This document shows, piece by piece, positions 9,282 through 17,732 of a stretch of DNA of 58,050 bases; position 1 is the first letter of the stretch; each line of letters starts with the position of its first letter. The notes beneath the pieces are model-generated. The model ran no database searches, was not told the origin of the DNA, and worked only from the letters and a program-made list of their open reading frames with translations. Made by a program: the position numbers and the translations under genes. This DNA is from Methanobrevibacter sp. (GTDB lineage Archaea; Methanobacteriota; Methanobacteria; Methanobacteriales; Methanobacteriaceae), in assembly GCF_017468685.1 (NCBI RefSeq), contig NZ_JAFUHT010000083.1, positions 1 to 58,050 on the forward strand. Direction: 5' to 3'.

Positions 9282-9959
9282 TTATATCTTTTTGGAAATA
9301 ACATCAAAAATGCTTTTTGCAATATCATTTTTTGATGCTAAAGGTATTGTTAAAACATCATTATCCACAATCAATACCTCATTATTATCAGATCCAAACT
9401 GACAATTATCTTTTGAAATATCATTAGCAACAACCAAGTCAGTTCCTGCATCTTCAATTTGTTTACGAGCACAGTGAATAATTTCCTCCCTTGAAATATT
9501 AAATTCAGCTTTAAACCCAACAAGAAAAATATCTGGATTAATCTTTTTAATTTGACGTATGATTTTAGTTGTAGGCTTTAGATTTAAAAATAATGAACTA
9601 GATGAATCAATCTTTTTATCAGATTTTTGTCTGAATTCAAAATCAGATACTGCAGCTGCAGAAATGAAAATATCATAAAAAGGGATTAACTTCAAGACTT
9701 CTTCATTCATTTCACTACTGGTTTCAACCCTAATAACATCATCAAAAACAGCAGGAATTTCTACACTGACATTAGCAACAATTAATGTCAAATCTGCTCC
9801 ACGAATATATGCTTCACGGGCAAGAGCCAAACCCATTTTTCCAGAGGATTTATTAGTAATTCCCCTAACAGAATCAATAGGTTCATATGTTCCGCCAAAA
9901 CTAATTAAAATTTTTTTACCTTTAATAATATCAATCCTTTTTATGTAAATTAATAGTTC
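9282..9959 (-). pseudogene. coaB: CoaB half of CoaBC (phosphopantothenate-cysteine ligase), in a shifted frame
   Basis: The 3' part of the bifunctional coenzyme A gene coaBC. The open frame begins at 9959, inside the end of coaC, and carries the CTP-binding start of the ligase: FGGTYEPIDSVRG and NKSSGKMGLALA. AAVSDFEFRQKSDKKI, LVGFKAEF and DLVVANDIS follow. No ATG, GTG or TTG exists in this frame before the Met at 9836, which lies beyond those essential motifs, so it cannot be translated alone as a full ligase. The frame is +1 relative to coaC. The most likely cause is an extra base around the A run at 9934-9941 (a sequencing error or a real mutation); programmed frameshifting is less likely. 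Confidence 0.75.
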
Positions 9960-10443
9960 TTAAAGATTCGAGAACAATATCCTCTTTAGATGGAAATTTA
10001 GCTTTTCCTTCATCCATCCTAGGTTTAATGAAATATGCAGATCCCTCTTGCTTGATTTTATCAATATTTTCTTTAATTGCATGATACATTGAATCATGCA
10101 TTGAAGGTACAAAAATAATTGGAGTGTTATGACCTTGAGCAGTTATTAAAAGAGTTGAAATAGGATTATCTGCAATTTTATGAGCAAATTTGGAAATAGT
10201 ATTTGCAGTAGCCGGCGCAACAAGAATCAGATCTTCTTGTGAATATTTCACATGTTCAATTTTTCCAGTTAACTTTGTAACCACTTCCTGACCTGTTGCA
10301 AATTCCATAGCATTAGGATGAATAATTTCACAAGCAGAATCACTCATGAAACATTTCACTTCAACATCATTCCTTCTAAGCTCACGAGCCAATTTGATTG
10401 ATTCAGTAGCAGCAATACTGCCAGTTACACATAAAATTATCAT
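9931..10443 (-). CDS. coaC: CoaC half of CoaBC (phosphopantothenoylcysteine decarboxylase)
   Basis: The flavoprotein half of CoaBC, which decarboxylates phosphopantothenoylcysteine in coenzyme A synthesis. Seen: VTGSIAATESIKLAREL at the N-terminus (FMN site), the active-site region IHPNAMEFATG with its His, PATANTISKFAHKIADN, and the substrate flap PSMHDSMYHAIKENI. The frame ends at TGA (9931-9933) after NLHKKD, just where the linker to CoaB should begin; removing one base joins it to the ligase frame. The start has an AAGGTGTTTTA ribosome binding site. Archaeal CoaBC is normally one fused protein of about 390-400 aa. Confidence 0.85.
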   Translation of the reverse strand: MIILCVTGSIAATESIKLARELRRNDVEVKCFMSDSACEIIHPNAMEFATGQEVVTKLTGKIEHVKYSQEDLILVAPATANTISKFAHKIADNPISTLLITAQGHNTPIIFVPSMHDSMYHAIKENIDKIKQEGSAYFIKPRMDEGKAKFPSKEDIVLESLRTINLHKKD

Positions 10444-10452
10444 TAAAACACC

Positions 10453-10995
10453 TTAAGTTATTTGTATGTCAGACAAGATATAATCAAATACATATAGATT
10501 AGATTCAAATTGATCTAATGGTGCACTGTATAATAAAACATAAGCCTGACCACCTTTTTCAAACCAAACCGCCTTATGTTCTCTTTCTATACCATTATTA
10601 TTAGAAGTATAAACATATTCTAAAGCTTGTCTGTCACCGATAACAGAATTACCTGAAGAAACTAAATTAAATGATGAATCATACTCCATAGACTTATAAG
10701 TAGTATTTACAAATGAATTAAATTCTCCTTCAATTGGTTTTTTCTCAAAATTAATGTTGACCTGCCCAATTCCCGCTGAATCAATTGAATCCAATTTAGA
10801 AATGGACATGATAGAATAATTTGAAGTAGCTTGTGAATAACCCCAATTTGATGGATAATTAATTGTTAATCCACCTTTTGATAATGTTTGAACAGTAGTG
10901 TCGTCATTAGTCTTAGTATCTGCACTAACACTTGAAATTAAAAATACAATAAGAATAATTGCAATTAAACTACCAATTAAAAGCTTATTTTTCAT
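10453..10995 (-). CDS. Secreted PsbP-like protein
   Basis: A 180-residue exported protein. It begins with a signal peptide (MKNKLLIGSLIAIILIVFLISSVSA, cleavage likely after SADT). The mature part resembles the PsbP/DUF1795 fold: GGLTINYPSNWGYSQ, an amphipathic middle, REHKAVWFEKGGQAYVLLYSAP and a final helix FESNLYVFDYILSDIQI. The exact role in archaea is unknown. The ribosome binding site GGTGATTTT precedes the ATG. It lies 21 bp downstream of the Ser-rich membrane protein and 9 bp upstream of coaC, so cotranscription with both is likely. Confidence 0.7.
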   Translation of the reverse strand: MKNKLLIGSLIAIILIVFLISSVSADTKTNDDTTVQTLSKGGLTINYPSNWGYSQATSNYSIMSISKLDSIDSAGIGQVNINFEKKPIEGEFNSFVNTTYKSMEYDSSFNLVSSGNSVIGDRQALEYVYTSNNNGIEREHKAVWFEKGGQAYVLLYSAPLDQFESNLYVFDYILSDIQIT

Positions 10996-11016
10996 AAAAT
11001 CACCTTCACATCAAAA

Positions 11017-11817
11017 TTATTCACTTTCACTGCCCCCACTATCAGATCCTCCTTCACTGGAAGAACCTGAATCGGAAGATCCTCCACTATCCCCAGATTG
11101 TGATGAACCACCATCACTGGAAGAACCTGAGCTAGGAGAACTTGAACTTGATGAACTGGAACTTGAACTTGAACTGGAACTATAACTAGAACTTGAACTT
11201 GATGAACTTGACGGAGTATCAGTTGTGGTTTCTGTTGTAGTTTGAGTAGTTGTTTCAACCTCATCACTATCATCATTATCCGTCGTATCTTCAACCTGAG
11301 TGTTATTTGAGGTGTCTGTAACGTTTGTAGTGGTTGTATTTACCACAGCAACAATTTCAGGGAATGCTGTATCTTCAACTGTAGCAACTACTTCACTACT
11401 GGCAACAGTTTCAGTATCCAAATTAAAAATACCATAAGCCACACCTGCTGTAAACGCTATAATTAAAACCAATACTGCAATTAGCTTAAAAGTACCGCCA
11501 TTCATTGATGATTTTTTCTTTTTATTATATGCCGCATCATCTTTTTTAGGATTTATAATGTATTTTTGAACTAAATCTTGTTGTTCTCTTTTCTTATTCA
11601 TGGCAGGATTATTACTTCTTTTTTTAGTCTTTGGAGAAGTTGATTTACCTTGCATAGACCTTATACGTCTAGTTGCTTCCATTGCATCAATAGAATTTAA
11701 TTTATCTTCATATTTAGAACGAAAATACCTATATTTTCCAGTAGAAATTTTACCAGATTTATAATCAGCTTCCAAACTGTTCATTACCTGAAGAAGTTTA
11801 TCTCTTTCATCTGTCAT
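11017..11817 (-). CDS. Single-pass membrane protein with a Ser-rich extracellular tail
   Basis: A 266-residue protein of unknown function. Residues 1-58 form a helical hairpin (LEADYKSGKISTGKYRYFRSKYE) resembling a SHOCT-like oligomerisation domain. A basic linker follows (59-108), then one membrane helix (about 110-131) and an outside part rich in Thr/Val/Asp. The last 65 residues are nearly pure Ser with Gly, Asp and Glu. By the positive-inside rule the N-terminus is cytoplasmic and the Ser tail faces the wall, perhaps glycosylated. The Ser tract is encoded by short repeats. The ribosome binding site is GGGAGGGTAGGA. Confidence 0.7.
   Translation of the reverse strand: MTDERDKLLQVMNSLEADYKSGKISTGKYRYFRSKYEDKLNSIDAMEATRRIRSMQGKSTSPKTKKRSNNPAMNKKREQQDLVQKYIINPKKDDAAYNKKKKSSMNGGTFKLIAVLVLIIAFTAGVAYGIFNLDTETVASSEVVATVEDTAFPEIVAVVNTTTTNVTDTSNNTQVEDTTDNDDSDEVETTTQTTTETTTDTPSSSSSSSSSYSSSSSSSSSSSSSSSPSSGSSSDGGSSQSGDSGGSSDSGSSSEGGSDSGGSESE
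11137..11215 (-). repeat. Short tandem GAACTT/GATGAACTT repeats in the Ser-tail coding sequence
   Basis: On the plus strand the units GAACTTG, GATGAACTT and GAACTGGAACTT recur through this stretch, encoding the poly-Ser region. Such arrays can change length by slippage; unit changes of 6 or 9 bp would keep the frame. Confidence 0.6.
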
Positions 11818-11878
11818 TCCTACCCTCCCTGAAATTATTATAATGTAAATTATATATAAACATCAATTTAAATGTTAC

Positions 11879-12676
11879 CTAATATTCAGGATAAGAACCT
11901 AAAACTTTTAAAAAATAAGTATTTTCGTCAATTTCACTTATAATATTTTGAATTATTTCATCATCCTTATGACCATTAAAGTCAACAAAAAACAAATATT
12001 TGCCCAAACCTCTTCTAGATGGTCTAGATTCAATTTTAGTTAAGTTAATGTTATTTTTTTGGAAAATACCTAAAATATTATATAATCCTCCTGGTCGGTC
12101 TTCATATATTGAAAAAATTATAGAAGTTTTGTCATTACCAGTGATTTTATGATCATCTTTAGATAAAACAACGAATCTAGTCGCATTATTATCAGTATCT
12201 TGAATATTGGCTTCAAGAATTTCCAAATCATATAATTCAACAGTTTTGGCATTTCCAATAGCTGCTTTAGATTTATCTCCAACAATACTTTTAGCAGCGT
12301 TCGCAGTACTGACCGCATAGTGAGGTTGAAGATTATTTTTATGAATAAATTCCCTACATTGAGCTATTGCCTGTTCATGAGAATAAACATCCTCAATATC
12401 TTCCATTTTACAACCAGGATTAACAATAAAATTTTGATTTATAGGAATAATTATCTCTTTAAATATTTTTAAATCAAATTTATGAGCTAAAGAATCTAAA
12501 GTTATTCCAACAGGCCCTTCAATTGAATTTTCTATAGGAACAACACCAAAATCAGTTTCATCATTTGCAACACTTTCCATTACCGCAGGGATTGTGCAAT
12601 ATGGAATTAACTCATCCCCAAGTATATTGGCCGCTTGATGAGTGAAAGTACCTTTAGGACCTAGAAATGATATCAA
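11879..12676 (-). CDS. pheA: Prephenate dehydratase
   Basis: Converts prephenate to phenylpyruvate in phenylalanine synthesis. The 265 residues comprise a periplasmic-binding-protein-like catalytic domain (FLGPKGTFTHQAA at the start, VVPIENSIEGPVG near 57, DTDNNATRFVVLS near 160 with the TRF catalytic triplet) and a C-terminal ACT domain. The ACT domain carries the phenylalanine-binding ESRPSRRGLGKYLFFVDF (near 217), so feedback inhibition is expected. Translation starts at TTG (12674-12676); AGGGGGT lies about 12 bp upstream. There is no fused chorismate mutase. Confidence 0.93.
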   Translation of the reverse strand: MISFLGPKGTFTHQAANILGDELIPYCTIPAVMESVANDETDFGVVPIENSIEGPVGITLDSLAHKFDLKIFKEIIIPINQNFIVNPGCKMEDIEDVYSHEQAIAQCREFIHKNNLQPHYAVSTANAAKSIVGDKSKAAIGNAKTVELYDLEILEANIQDTDNNATRFVVLSKDDHKITGNDKTSIIFSIYEDRPGGLYNILGIFQKNNINLTKIESRPSRRGLGKYLFFVDFNGHKDDEIIQNIISEIDENTYFLKVLGSYPEY

Positions 12677-12719
12677 AGTAATACTTAGACCCCCTTAAAA
12701 AAAAATAAAAAAAAGATAT

Positions 12720-13520
12720 TTAAGATTCTAATTTTTCAATTAGTCTTAAAATATCAGTTTGTGTTATTATACCAACGACTTTTTCATCGTCAACGACAGG
12801 CAAACCATTAAATCCTGTTTCCATCATGATTTTTGATACTTCAGAAATAGTAGTATCTTTTGAAGTGAAAGTTGGATTAAAAGACATGATATCTTCAACT
12901 AGCACTTCTTTAATTTGAGATTTCTGATATTTTTCAGGAACTTTTTTCCTGAAGTCAATGAATGCTCTCATCAAATCTTTAGAAGTGACCATACCCACCA
13001 ATTTTTCATCTTCTACAACAGGCAATCTGCCTACATGAGATTCTTTCATTAGTCTTCTAGCATGAACAAGCCTTTCAGTTGGTGAAACTACTGTTAAATC
13101 TTTGGACATGATTTCTTTAACAGTAATCTTATCAAAAGCAATTCCTATAGCAAGAGTGACAAAGTCTGCTTTAGAAACTATTCCGACCATTTTATCTTCA
13201 TCCATAACCGGAACAGAACCTATGCCATTTTCTAACATTAATTTTGCCACTTCATCCAATTGCATTGTTTGAGGAACTGTAAATACATCTTTAACCATTA
13301 CAGATGAAATATGAAGTCTTGATGCAGGCATGCTTTCATATTTTGAAGAACCAAGTTTATCGGCAATGTCTCTTTCAGAAATAATACCGACTAATTGTTT
13401 ATTGTTGGTTACAGGCAAACGTGAAACATTATGTTTACGTAATAATTTCAAAGCATCAGAAAGATTTTGATCTTTGTCTATGGTAATAATATCCTCAGAC
13501 ATCAAATTCTTAATTTGCAT
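12720..13520 (-). CDS. Four-CBS-domain protein
   Basis: 266 residues built only of four CBS motifs (two Bateman modules) starting at about residues 1, 68, 133 and 205. Each has the pattern V..IM..D..TV......A..LM.......PV.D...L.GIIT..D. Such proteins bind adenosine nucleotides or SAM and sense energy state. The target is unknown. The ribosome binding site is AGGAGATGATAAT. A poly-T tract follows the stop on the minus strand (12691-12715) and probably ends transcription before pheA. It lies just downstream of a second CBS protein. Confidence 0.88.
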   Translation of the reverse strand: MQIKNLMSEDIITIDKDQNLSDALKLLRKHNVSRLPVTNNKQLVGIISERDIADKLGSSKYESMPASRLHISSVMVKDVFTVPQTMQLDEVAKLMLENGIGSVPVMDEDKMVGIVSKADFVTLAIGIAFDKITVKEIMSKDLTVVSPTERLVHARRLMKESHVGRLPVVEDEKLVGMVTSKDLMRAFIDFRKKVPEKYQKSQIKEVLVEDIMSFNPTFTSKDTTISEVSKIMMETGFNGLPVVDDEKVVGIITQTDILRLIEKLES

Positions 13521-13542
13521 ATTATCATCTCCTAATATATGT

Positions 13543-14478
13543 TTAATATCTTTTAACAGCGTTTAAAATATCTCTTTCAGTAATAATACCAATTACTTCA
13601 TCATCTTTAACAACAGGAACTCCACCTATATTTTTTTCAGCAAAGAGTTCGCACAATTCTCCAATTCCCATAGTTGGCTCAACAGTTACTGGATCTTTAG
13701 CCATTATTTCAGAAATTTGAGTTGCTAATACATCAGTTGCTAAATTAGAGTTCAAGTTATCAAATAATTCTTTAGCATTTAAGAATCTGATTACATCAGT
13801 AGAAGTTAAAATACCTAATAATTTTTTAGCTGCTTTGGATATGTCCGCTTCACCACCAATAATTGGAATTCTTCTCAAACCATTTCTTACCATGATTTTA
13901 CATGCACCTTCCAATGGTGTTCCAGGAGTAGTATTAAACACTTTTGTACTCATATAATCTTGGACAATATCTTTACCTGCAACACCTGCTAAAGATAAAG
14001 CAATATCCCTTTCAGTAACAATACCTGCAAGTTTTTCATTAGCATCTACAATAGGAATAGCCCCTAATTGATTAGATAACATTGCTTCAAGAGTATCTCC
14101 AATTGAAGCTTTGTTAGATACTGTAATTAATTCACGAGACATGATTTCTTTTACTGGCTCATTAATAGCTGCTAAGAAATTATCTTCATATTTTTTCTCA
14201 ATGATATTGAATTTTTTTCCTCCACCAAAGAAATCTAATATATCCATTACAGTTACAATACCTAATAATTTACCAGAACCAGGGTCAGTAATTGGCAATC
14301 TTCTAAATTCATGTTCCATCATTACTTTAGCAGTGTCTTTGATACTTTTTGAAGGAGGAATTGAAACTACATCTCTGGTTGCAATAGCCATAATGTCTCC
14401 TTCTCTGTCATGAACTTTAGTTTCACGTTCAACTGCACCTGTGTTTGATTTTCTGTTAATAGATGTTTTGTCTTTCAT
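13543..14478 (-). CDS. CBS-domain protein with four CBS motifs
   Basis: 311 residues from the chosen ATG (MKDKTSINRK, ribosome binding site GAGGTGTGAAA); an in-frame Met 15 codons earlier lacks a site. CBS motifs begin at about residues 30 (IMAIATRDVVSIPPS), 115 (IMSRELITVSN), 178 (YMSTKVFNTTPG) and 257 (IMAKDPVTVEPT). An N-terminal 28-residue polar stretch is extra. It is a probable nucleotide sensor with no catalytic domain. Its neighbour at 12720-13520 is similar in design, suggesting an old gene duplication. Confidence 0.88.
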   Translation of the reverse strand: MKDKTSINRKSNTGAVERETKVHDREGDIMAIATRDVVSIPPSKSIKDTAKVMMEHEFRRLPITDPGSGKLLGIVTVMDILDFFGGGKKFNIIEKKYEDNFLAAINEPVKEIMSRELITVSNKASIGDTLEAMLSNQLGAIPIVDANEKLAGIVTERDIALSLAGVAGKDIVQDYMSTKVFNTTPGTPLEGACKIMVRNGLRRIPIIGGEADISKAAKKLLGILTSTDVIRFLNAKELFDNLNSNLATDVLATQISEIMAKDPVTVEPTMGIGELCELFAEKNIGGVPVVKDDEVIGIITERDILNAVKRY

Positions 14479-14543
14479 TTTCACACCTCTATTTACAATT
14501 GCTATCTTAAAAAATAAAATCAATAATATTCAAAAACAAAAAT

Positions 14544-15245
14544 TCACTCAATATCCAATATTTTATGGATTTGAGGAATGGTGGAAACTTCAAAATATTG
14601 CCCAACAACTTCGGAAAACTCAAATAATCTAAAATTAATGTCTTTCCATTCTCCTAATGGACTAGAAGGTTGGATAATTATTTTAAGGTCGCTTTTGTTT
14701 GAAATATTTTCTGATAATTTTTCAACTACCTCTTTAAATGACTTTATTTTTGTTGACGGCAATATAACTACTTTACAATATACATTTATGGATTTTGATA
14801 TTAATAAATTTAGTGATTTAATTTCATTTAAAAAAATTGAATTATCAAAATCACCATCAAAATGCTCAGGCAACTTAATATCCAAAGAAACCATATCCAA
14901 TTTTTTAATTAAATCAATTTTCTCCGGTAAAGTTCCATTAGTCTCGAGCATAATATTCAAATCAAAATTATCACTAACTTCTGAAATAAAGTCAGGATAA
15001 AGACTAGGCTCACCTCCAGTAAATGAGATGGTTTTGCAATCAGGAGTGATTAATTTATTAATTTCTGCAGTGACTTCATCAGGAGTCATTAGCTTTCCTG
15101 ATTTTTCTGATTTACTGTCATTGGTGTCGCAATAATTGCAGTTCAAATTACAACCTGCAAATCTCACAAAAATTTGTCTTTCGCCTATTAAAAGACCTTC
15201 ACCTTGAAATGAAGAAAATATTTCAATAATTGGAGCCTTCATCAT
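14544..15245 (-). CDS. queE: 7-carboxy-7-deazaguanine synthase
   Basis: A radical-SAM enzyme that turns carboxytetrahydropterin into 7-carboxy-7-deazaguanine on the way to preQ0 and archaeosine in tRNA. The N-terminus [26 protein letters not shown] and the cluster CNLNCNYC (Cx3Cx2C) are diagnostic, followed by the SAM motif [12 protein letters not shown] (near 74). 233 residues. It starts at ATGATG (15245), overlapping the queD stop by 4 bp, with AGGAAAGATTT as the ribosome binding site. Confidence 0.93.
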   Translation of the reverse strand: MMKAPIIEIFSSFQGEGLLIGERQIFVRFAGCNLNCNYCDTNDSKSEKSGKLMTPDEVTAEINKLITPDCKTISFTGGEPSLYPDFISEVSDNFDLNIMLETNGTLPEKIDLIKKLDMVSLDIKLPEHFDGDFDNSIFLNEIKSLNLLISKSINVYCKVVILPSTKIKSFKEVVEKLSENISNKSDLKIIIQPSSPLGEWKDINFRLFEFSEVVGQYFEVSTIPQIHKILDIE

Positions 15246-15757
15246 AAATCTTTCCTAAATTCAGCACCTTGTCCTATGCCTTCATTTACACATACTGCAA
15301 CATATTCAAGATTATCATAAGTTTCAGACAATTTTTTAGCAAGAGTTTCAGCAAAAAACTTAGATAATTCTTCAGCGGATGTATAAGGAAGAGGCAGGAA
15401 TACGCAATCGACACCAGGCAAGGAATATCCCTTACCGTCAATTTTAAAATGAACTGTGTGCTGTTTTTTTAAATTGAAAATTGAATCTTTTTTCTTGTCA
15501 AAGTCTTTAAATTCAATTAAATCATTATAAACAGGAATCAATAATCTGTGATCCAGCTCATCACAAATTGCCTTAGTGAAAGCTTTTACATCTTTAAAGT
15601 CTACAACAAATTCAAAATCCCCTGCTCTTTCGCCTTCAATTTCAACATCGACAAAGTAAGAATGTCCGTGAATATACCCGCAGGATTCGTGGCCTGGAAT
15701 AACATGTGCTGAAGAGAATCTTAAATTTGATTGAATGCCGTTTACTAAAATTTTCAT
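15242..15757 (-). CDS. queD: 6-carboxytetrahydropterin synthase
   Basis: The QueD/PTPS-family enzyme of the deazaguanine pathway, which supplies the substrate of QueE. Zn ligands and catalytic residues are visible: [21 protein letters not shown], with the Cys four residues before HGH, then ELDHRLLIP (near 92) and the C-terminal VCVNEG containing the catalytic Glu. 171 residues, slightly long because of an insertion at 100-120. It is coupled by 4-bp ATGA-type overlaps to the DUF366 gene upstream and queE downstream. Confidence 0.93.
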   Translation of the reverse strand: MKILVNGIQSNLRFSSAHVIPGHESCGYIHGHSYFVDVEIEGERAGDFEFVVDFKDVKAFTKAICDELDHRLLIPVYNDLIEFKDFDKKKDSIFNLKKQHTVHFKIDGKGYSLPGVDCVFLPLPYTSAEELSKFFAETLAKKLSETYDNLEYVAVCVNEGIGQGAEFRKDL

Positions 15758-16347
15758 CCTAACACCTTTGTTTTACTTATATCATTTTCAATTGTTTCTA
15801 ACTCATCAATAAAACGAGATACAGTTTTATTGATTAATTCCAATAAATTATTTTCTGTGAAAACTTGTTGATTATTTATTTTAATATCATATAAACCTAT
15901 TGTTTCTATATCATCCGGAGTTCCCTTGTCCTCCAAATTAAGAGCGAAATGTATTTTTGCTGAACTTAATGAGACACTAGCAATTGAAATGGACAGTTTT
16001 CTTCCATCGACAAATAGGTCATCGCCCTCACGAGTAGTTGCCACACCATATTCTGTAAGTATCTCTCTAAAAATCATTACCAATAACCTTTGGCGAAGAT
16101 AAGCGATTCGCATGTTTGTTGGCTGCTGGTCAAAAAATTCACATATGAAATTAACCATATAATTTGATTTGATTTCAAGCCCAACATCAGCAAAATCCTT
16201 TAAATTATCCGGAGTAATGTTGACTGGACCAATCCATGTAATAATTGAAGAACCATAAATTCCAAACTCTTGAAAAGCCCAAGAAGGATTTATCTGACTT
16301 CCATCATATTCAAATATTTCATCAACATGTTTATGAATTATAGACAT
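15754..16347 (-). CDS. DUF366 family protein, linked to deazaguanine synthesis
   Basis: A 197-residue protein of the archaeal DUF366 (COG2029) family. It lacks membrane segments and known catalytic motifs. Notable conserved-looking stretches are [35 protein letters not shown] and [16 protein letters not shown]. It is the first gene of the DUF366-queD-queE set with 4-bp overlaps, so a role in archaeosine or preQ0 metabolism is inferred from context only. The ATG lies about 26 bp from the centre of a palindromic TATA box (16365-16382) and has no ribosome binding site, so the mRNA is probably leaderless. Confidence 0.8.
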   Translation of the reverse strand: MSIIHKHVDEIFEYDGSQINPSWAFQEFGIYGSSIITWIGPVNITPDNLKDFADVGLEIKSNYMVNFICEFFDQQPTNMRIAYLRQRLLVMIFREILTEYGVATTREGDDLFVDGRKLSISIASVSLSSAKIHFALNLEDKGTPDDIETIGLYDIKINNQQVFTENNLLELINKTVSRFIDELETIENDISKTKVLG

Positions 16348-16364
16348 ACAATAATTTAAGATTA

Positions 16365-16382
16365 AATATTTATATAAATATT
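16365..16382. promoter_or_regulatory. Symmetric TATA box serving two divergent genes
   Basis: The 18-bp perfect palindrome AATATTTATATAAATATT is centred 26-27 bp from the DUF366 start codon and about 45 bp from the start codon of the plus-strand nucleotidyltransferase, whose ribosome binding site GGGAGA begins at about 16404. One symmetric TBP site could fire both ways. Confidence 0.55.
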
Positions 16383-16417
16383 AAGATTGAAATTAACATA
16401 TAAAGGGAGATAATATT

Positions 16418-17491
16418 ATGGAACAAGTAAGAACTAGAGACTTTATTTACACTACTGATGATTTATATTTCGCATCAACCAATTACATACATCCAGAAAA
16501 CAGAGTGATTTCATTTCTAAGATATATTCCAGATCCTGAAGGGGACCGTGAAAAGGACGGCAAACGATACAGAAAAGTAGGGTCTGAAGAGGCTTACAGC
16601 TTTTTAAGAGAAAATTATCCGGATTACCTATATTTTTCTGATGTAACCAATGTTGAAATGATGGGCGTACCATTGGATAAAGTTGAAAGAGTTATAAAGC
16701 CGGAAATGAGATTATTAGGTCTTAAAGAAACTTTTGAAAACGGCGGCGAAGTCAAAAACCCTGAATTGATTGCAAAATTAATGGATGTTGCTGACTTTTT
16801 CCATTTTATGGCTGACATTCCATATGACCATCTGGGAATTTCAGGTTCAATCCTTCCGGGCCTTCAAAAGAGCGACGTTTCAGACTTGGACTTTGTGGTG
16901 TATGGCCTCGACAATCACAGAAGGGCAATTGCCGCATTTAAAGAGCATCGCGGAAAAGAAGTTTACATTGAAGAAGTGGACAAACACATAACAGTTGAAG
17001 GAATCACTGACGATTACTGGGATTTTGTTTATGATAAAAGAATGTTCGATTCCAGCTTAACAAAAGAGGAATTCAGATGGTATGAAAACCGTAAGGCAAA
17101 TAGAGGAACCATCAACGGAACCTTATTCGACATTTTAGCAACCAAAGATTATGATGAAATTGAAGGAGAATGGGGAGATACAGTATATGAACCTCAAGGA
17201 ATCTCACAAATCGAATGCGACATTGTAAGTGCGCTTGGAGCATTTGACAACCCTTCATTATACACAATAGAAAACGTTGAAGTCATTGATGGCGTGGATG
17301 TTCCATTAACCGAAGTGGTTTCATTTACACATACCTATGCAGGGGAAGTTGTTGATGGGGAACATGTGGTGGCTAAAGGAAAAGTTGAAAAGGTTATTGT
17401 TAACGGTGAGTTCAGCCATTACCGCATAGTTGTCGGAACCACCCGTGAAGCAATAGACGAATATTTAAAACTTAAAGAAAGTCCTGCATAA
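16418..17491 (+). CDS. Predicted nucleotidyltransferase (COG1665-like)
   Basis: 357 residues with a polymerase-beta-type nucleotidyltransferase core: GSILPGLQKSDVSDLDFVVYG near residue 143 gives the GS...DxD metal site. The N-terminal domain (MEQVRTRDFIYTTDDLYFASTNY) and the C-terminal half with TREAIDEYLK are family-specific. The substrate is unknown. A strong ribosome binding site GGGAGATAATATT supports the start. It ends at a hairpin terminator (17495-17514). Confidence 0.75.
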   Translation: MEQVRTRDFIYTTDDLYFASTNYIHPENRVISFLRYIPDPEGDREKDGKRYRKVGSEEAYSFLRENYPDYLYFSDVTNVEMMGVPLDKVERVIKPEMRLLGLKETFENGGEVKNPELIAKLMDVADFFHFMADIPYDHLGISGSILPGLQKSDVSDLDFVVYGLDNHRRAIAAFKEHRGKEVYIEEVDKHITVEGITDDYWDFVYDKRMFDSSLTKEEFRWYENRKANRGTINGTLFDILATKDYDEIEGEWGDTVYEPQGISQIECDIVSALGAFDNPSLYTIENVEVIDGVDVPLTEVVSFTHTYAGEVVDGEHVVAKGKVEKVIVNGEFSHYRIVVGTTREAIDEYLKLKESPA

Positions 17492-17494
17492 AAC

Positions 17495-17514
17495 ATGAGA
17501 GTGAAAACTCTCAT
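17495..17514 (+). terminator. Hairpin terminator
   Basis: ATGAGAGT-GAAA-ACTCTCAT forms an 8-bp stem with a GNRA-type tetraloop directly after the nucleotidyltransferase stop; a T7 run follows at about 17524. Confidence 0.7.
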
Positions 17515-17732
17515 AATTTACTATTTTTTTAAATAAACTATCTAAATTTTAATCAACGATTATTAATTTTCAATAATTTTTAAAAAACGAATAATATTCA
17601 AATAAAAAAATAACCGTTATAAATTTCATTCAACTATTTTTAATAAAAAATAACACGGGTTAAGCAAAATTAATACAATAATATATAAACTTCAAACAAC
17701 TAAAATAATAATATTCAAATTAATGTGATAAT

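Noticed and set aside
10898-11294. Open frames of repetitive composition on both strands over the Ser-tail region
   Set aside because: They are shadows of the repeats that encode the Ser tail; no start site or normal composition.
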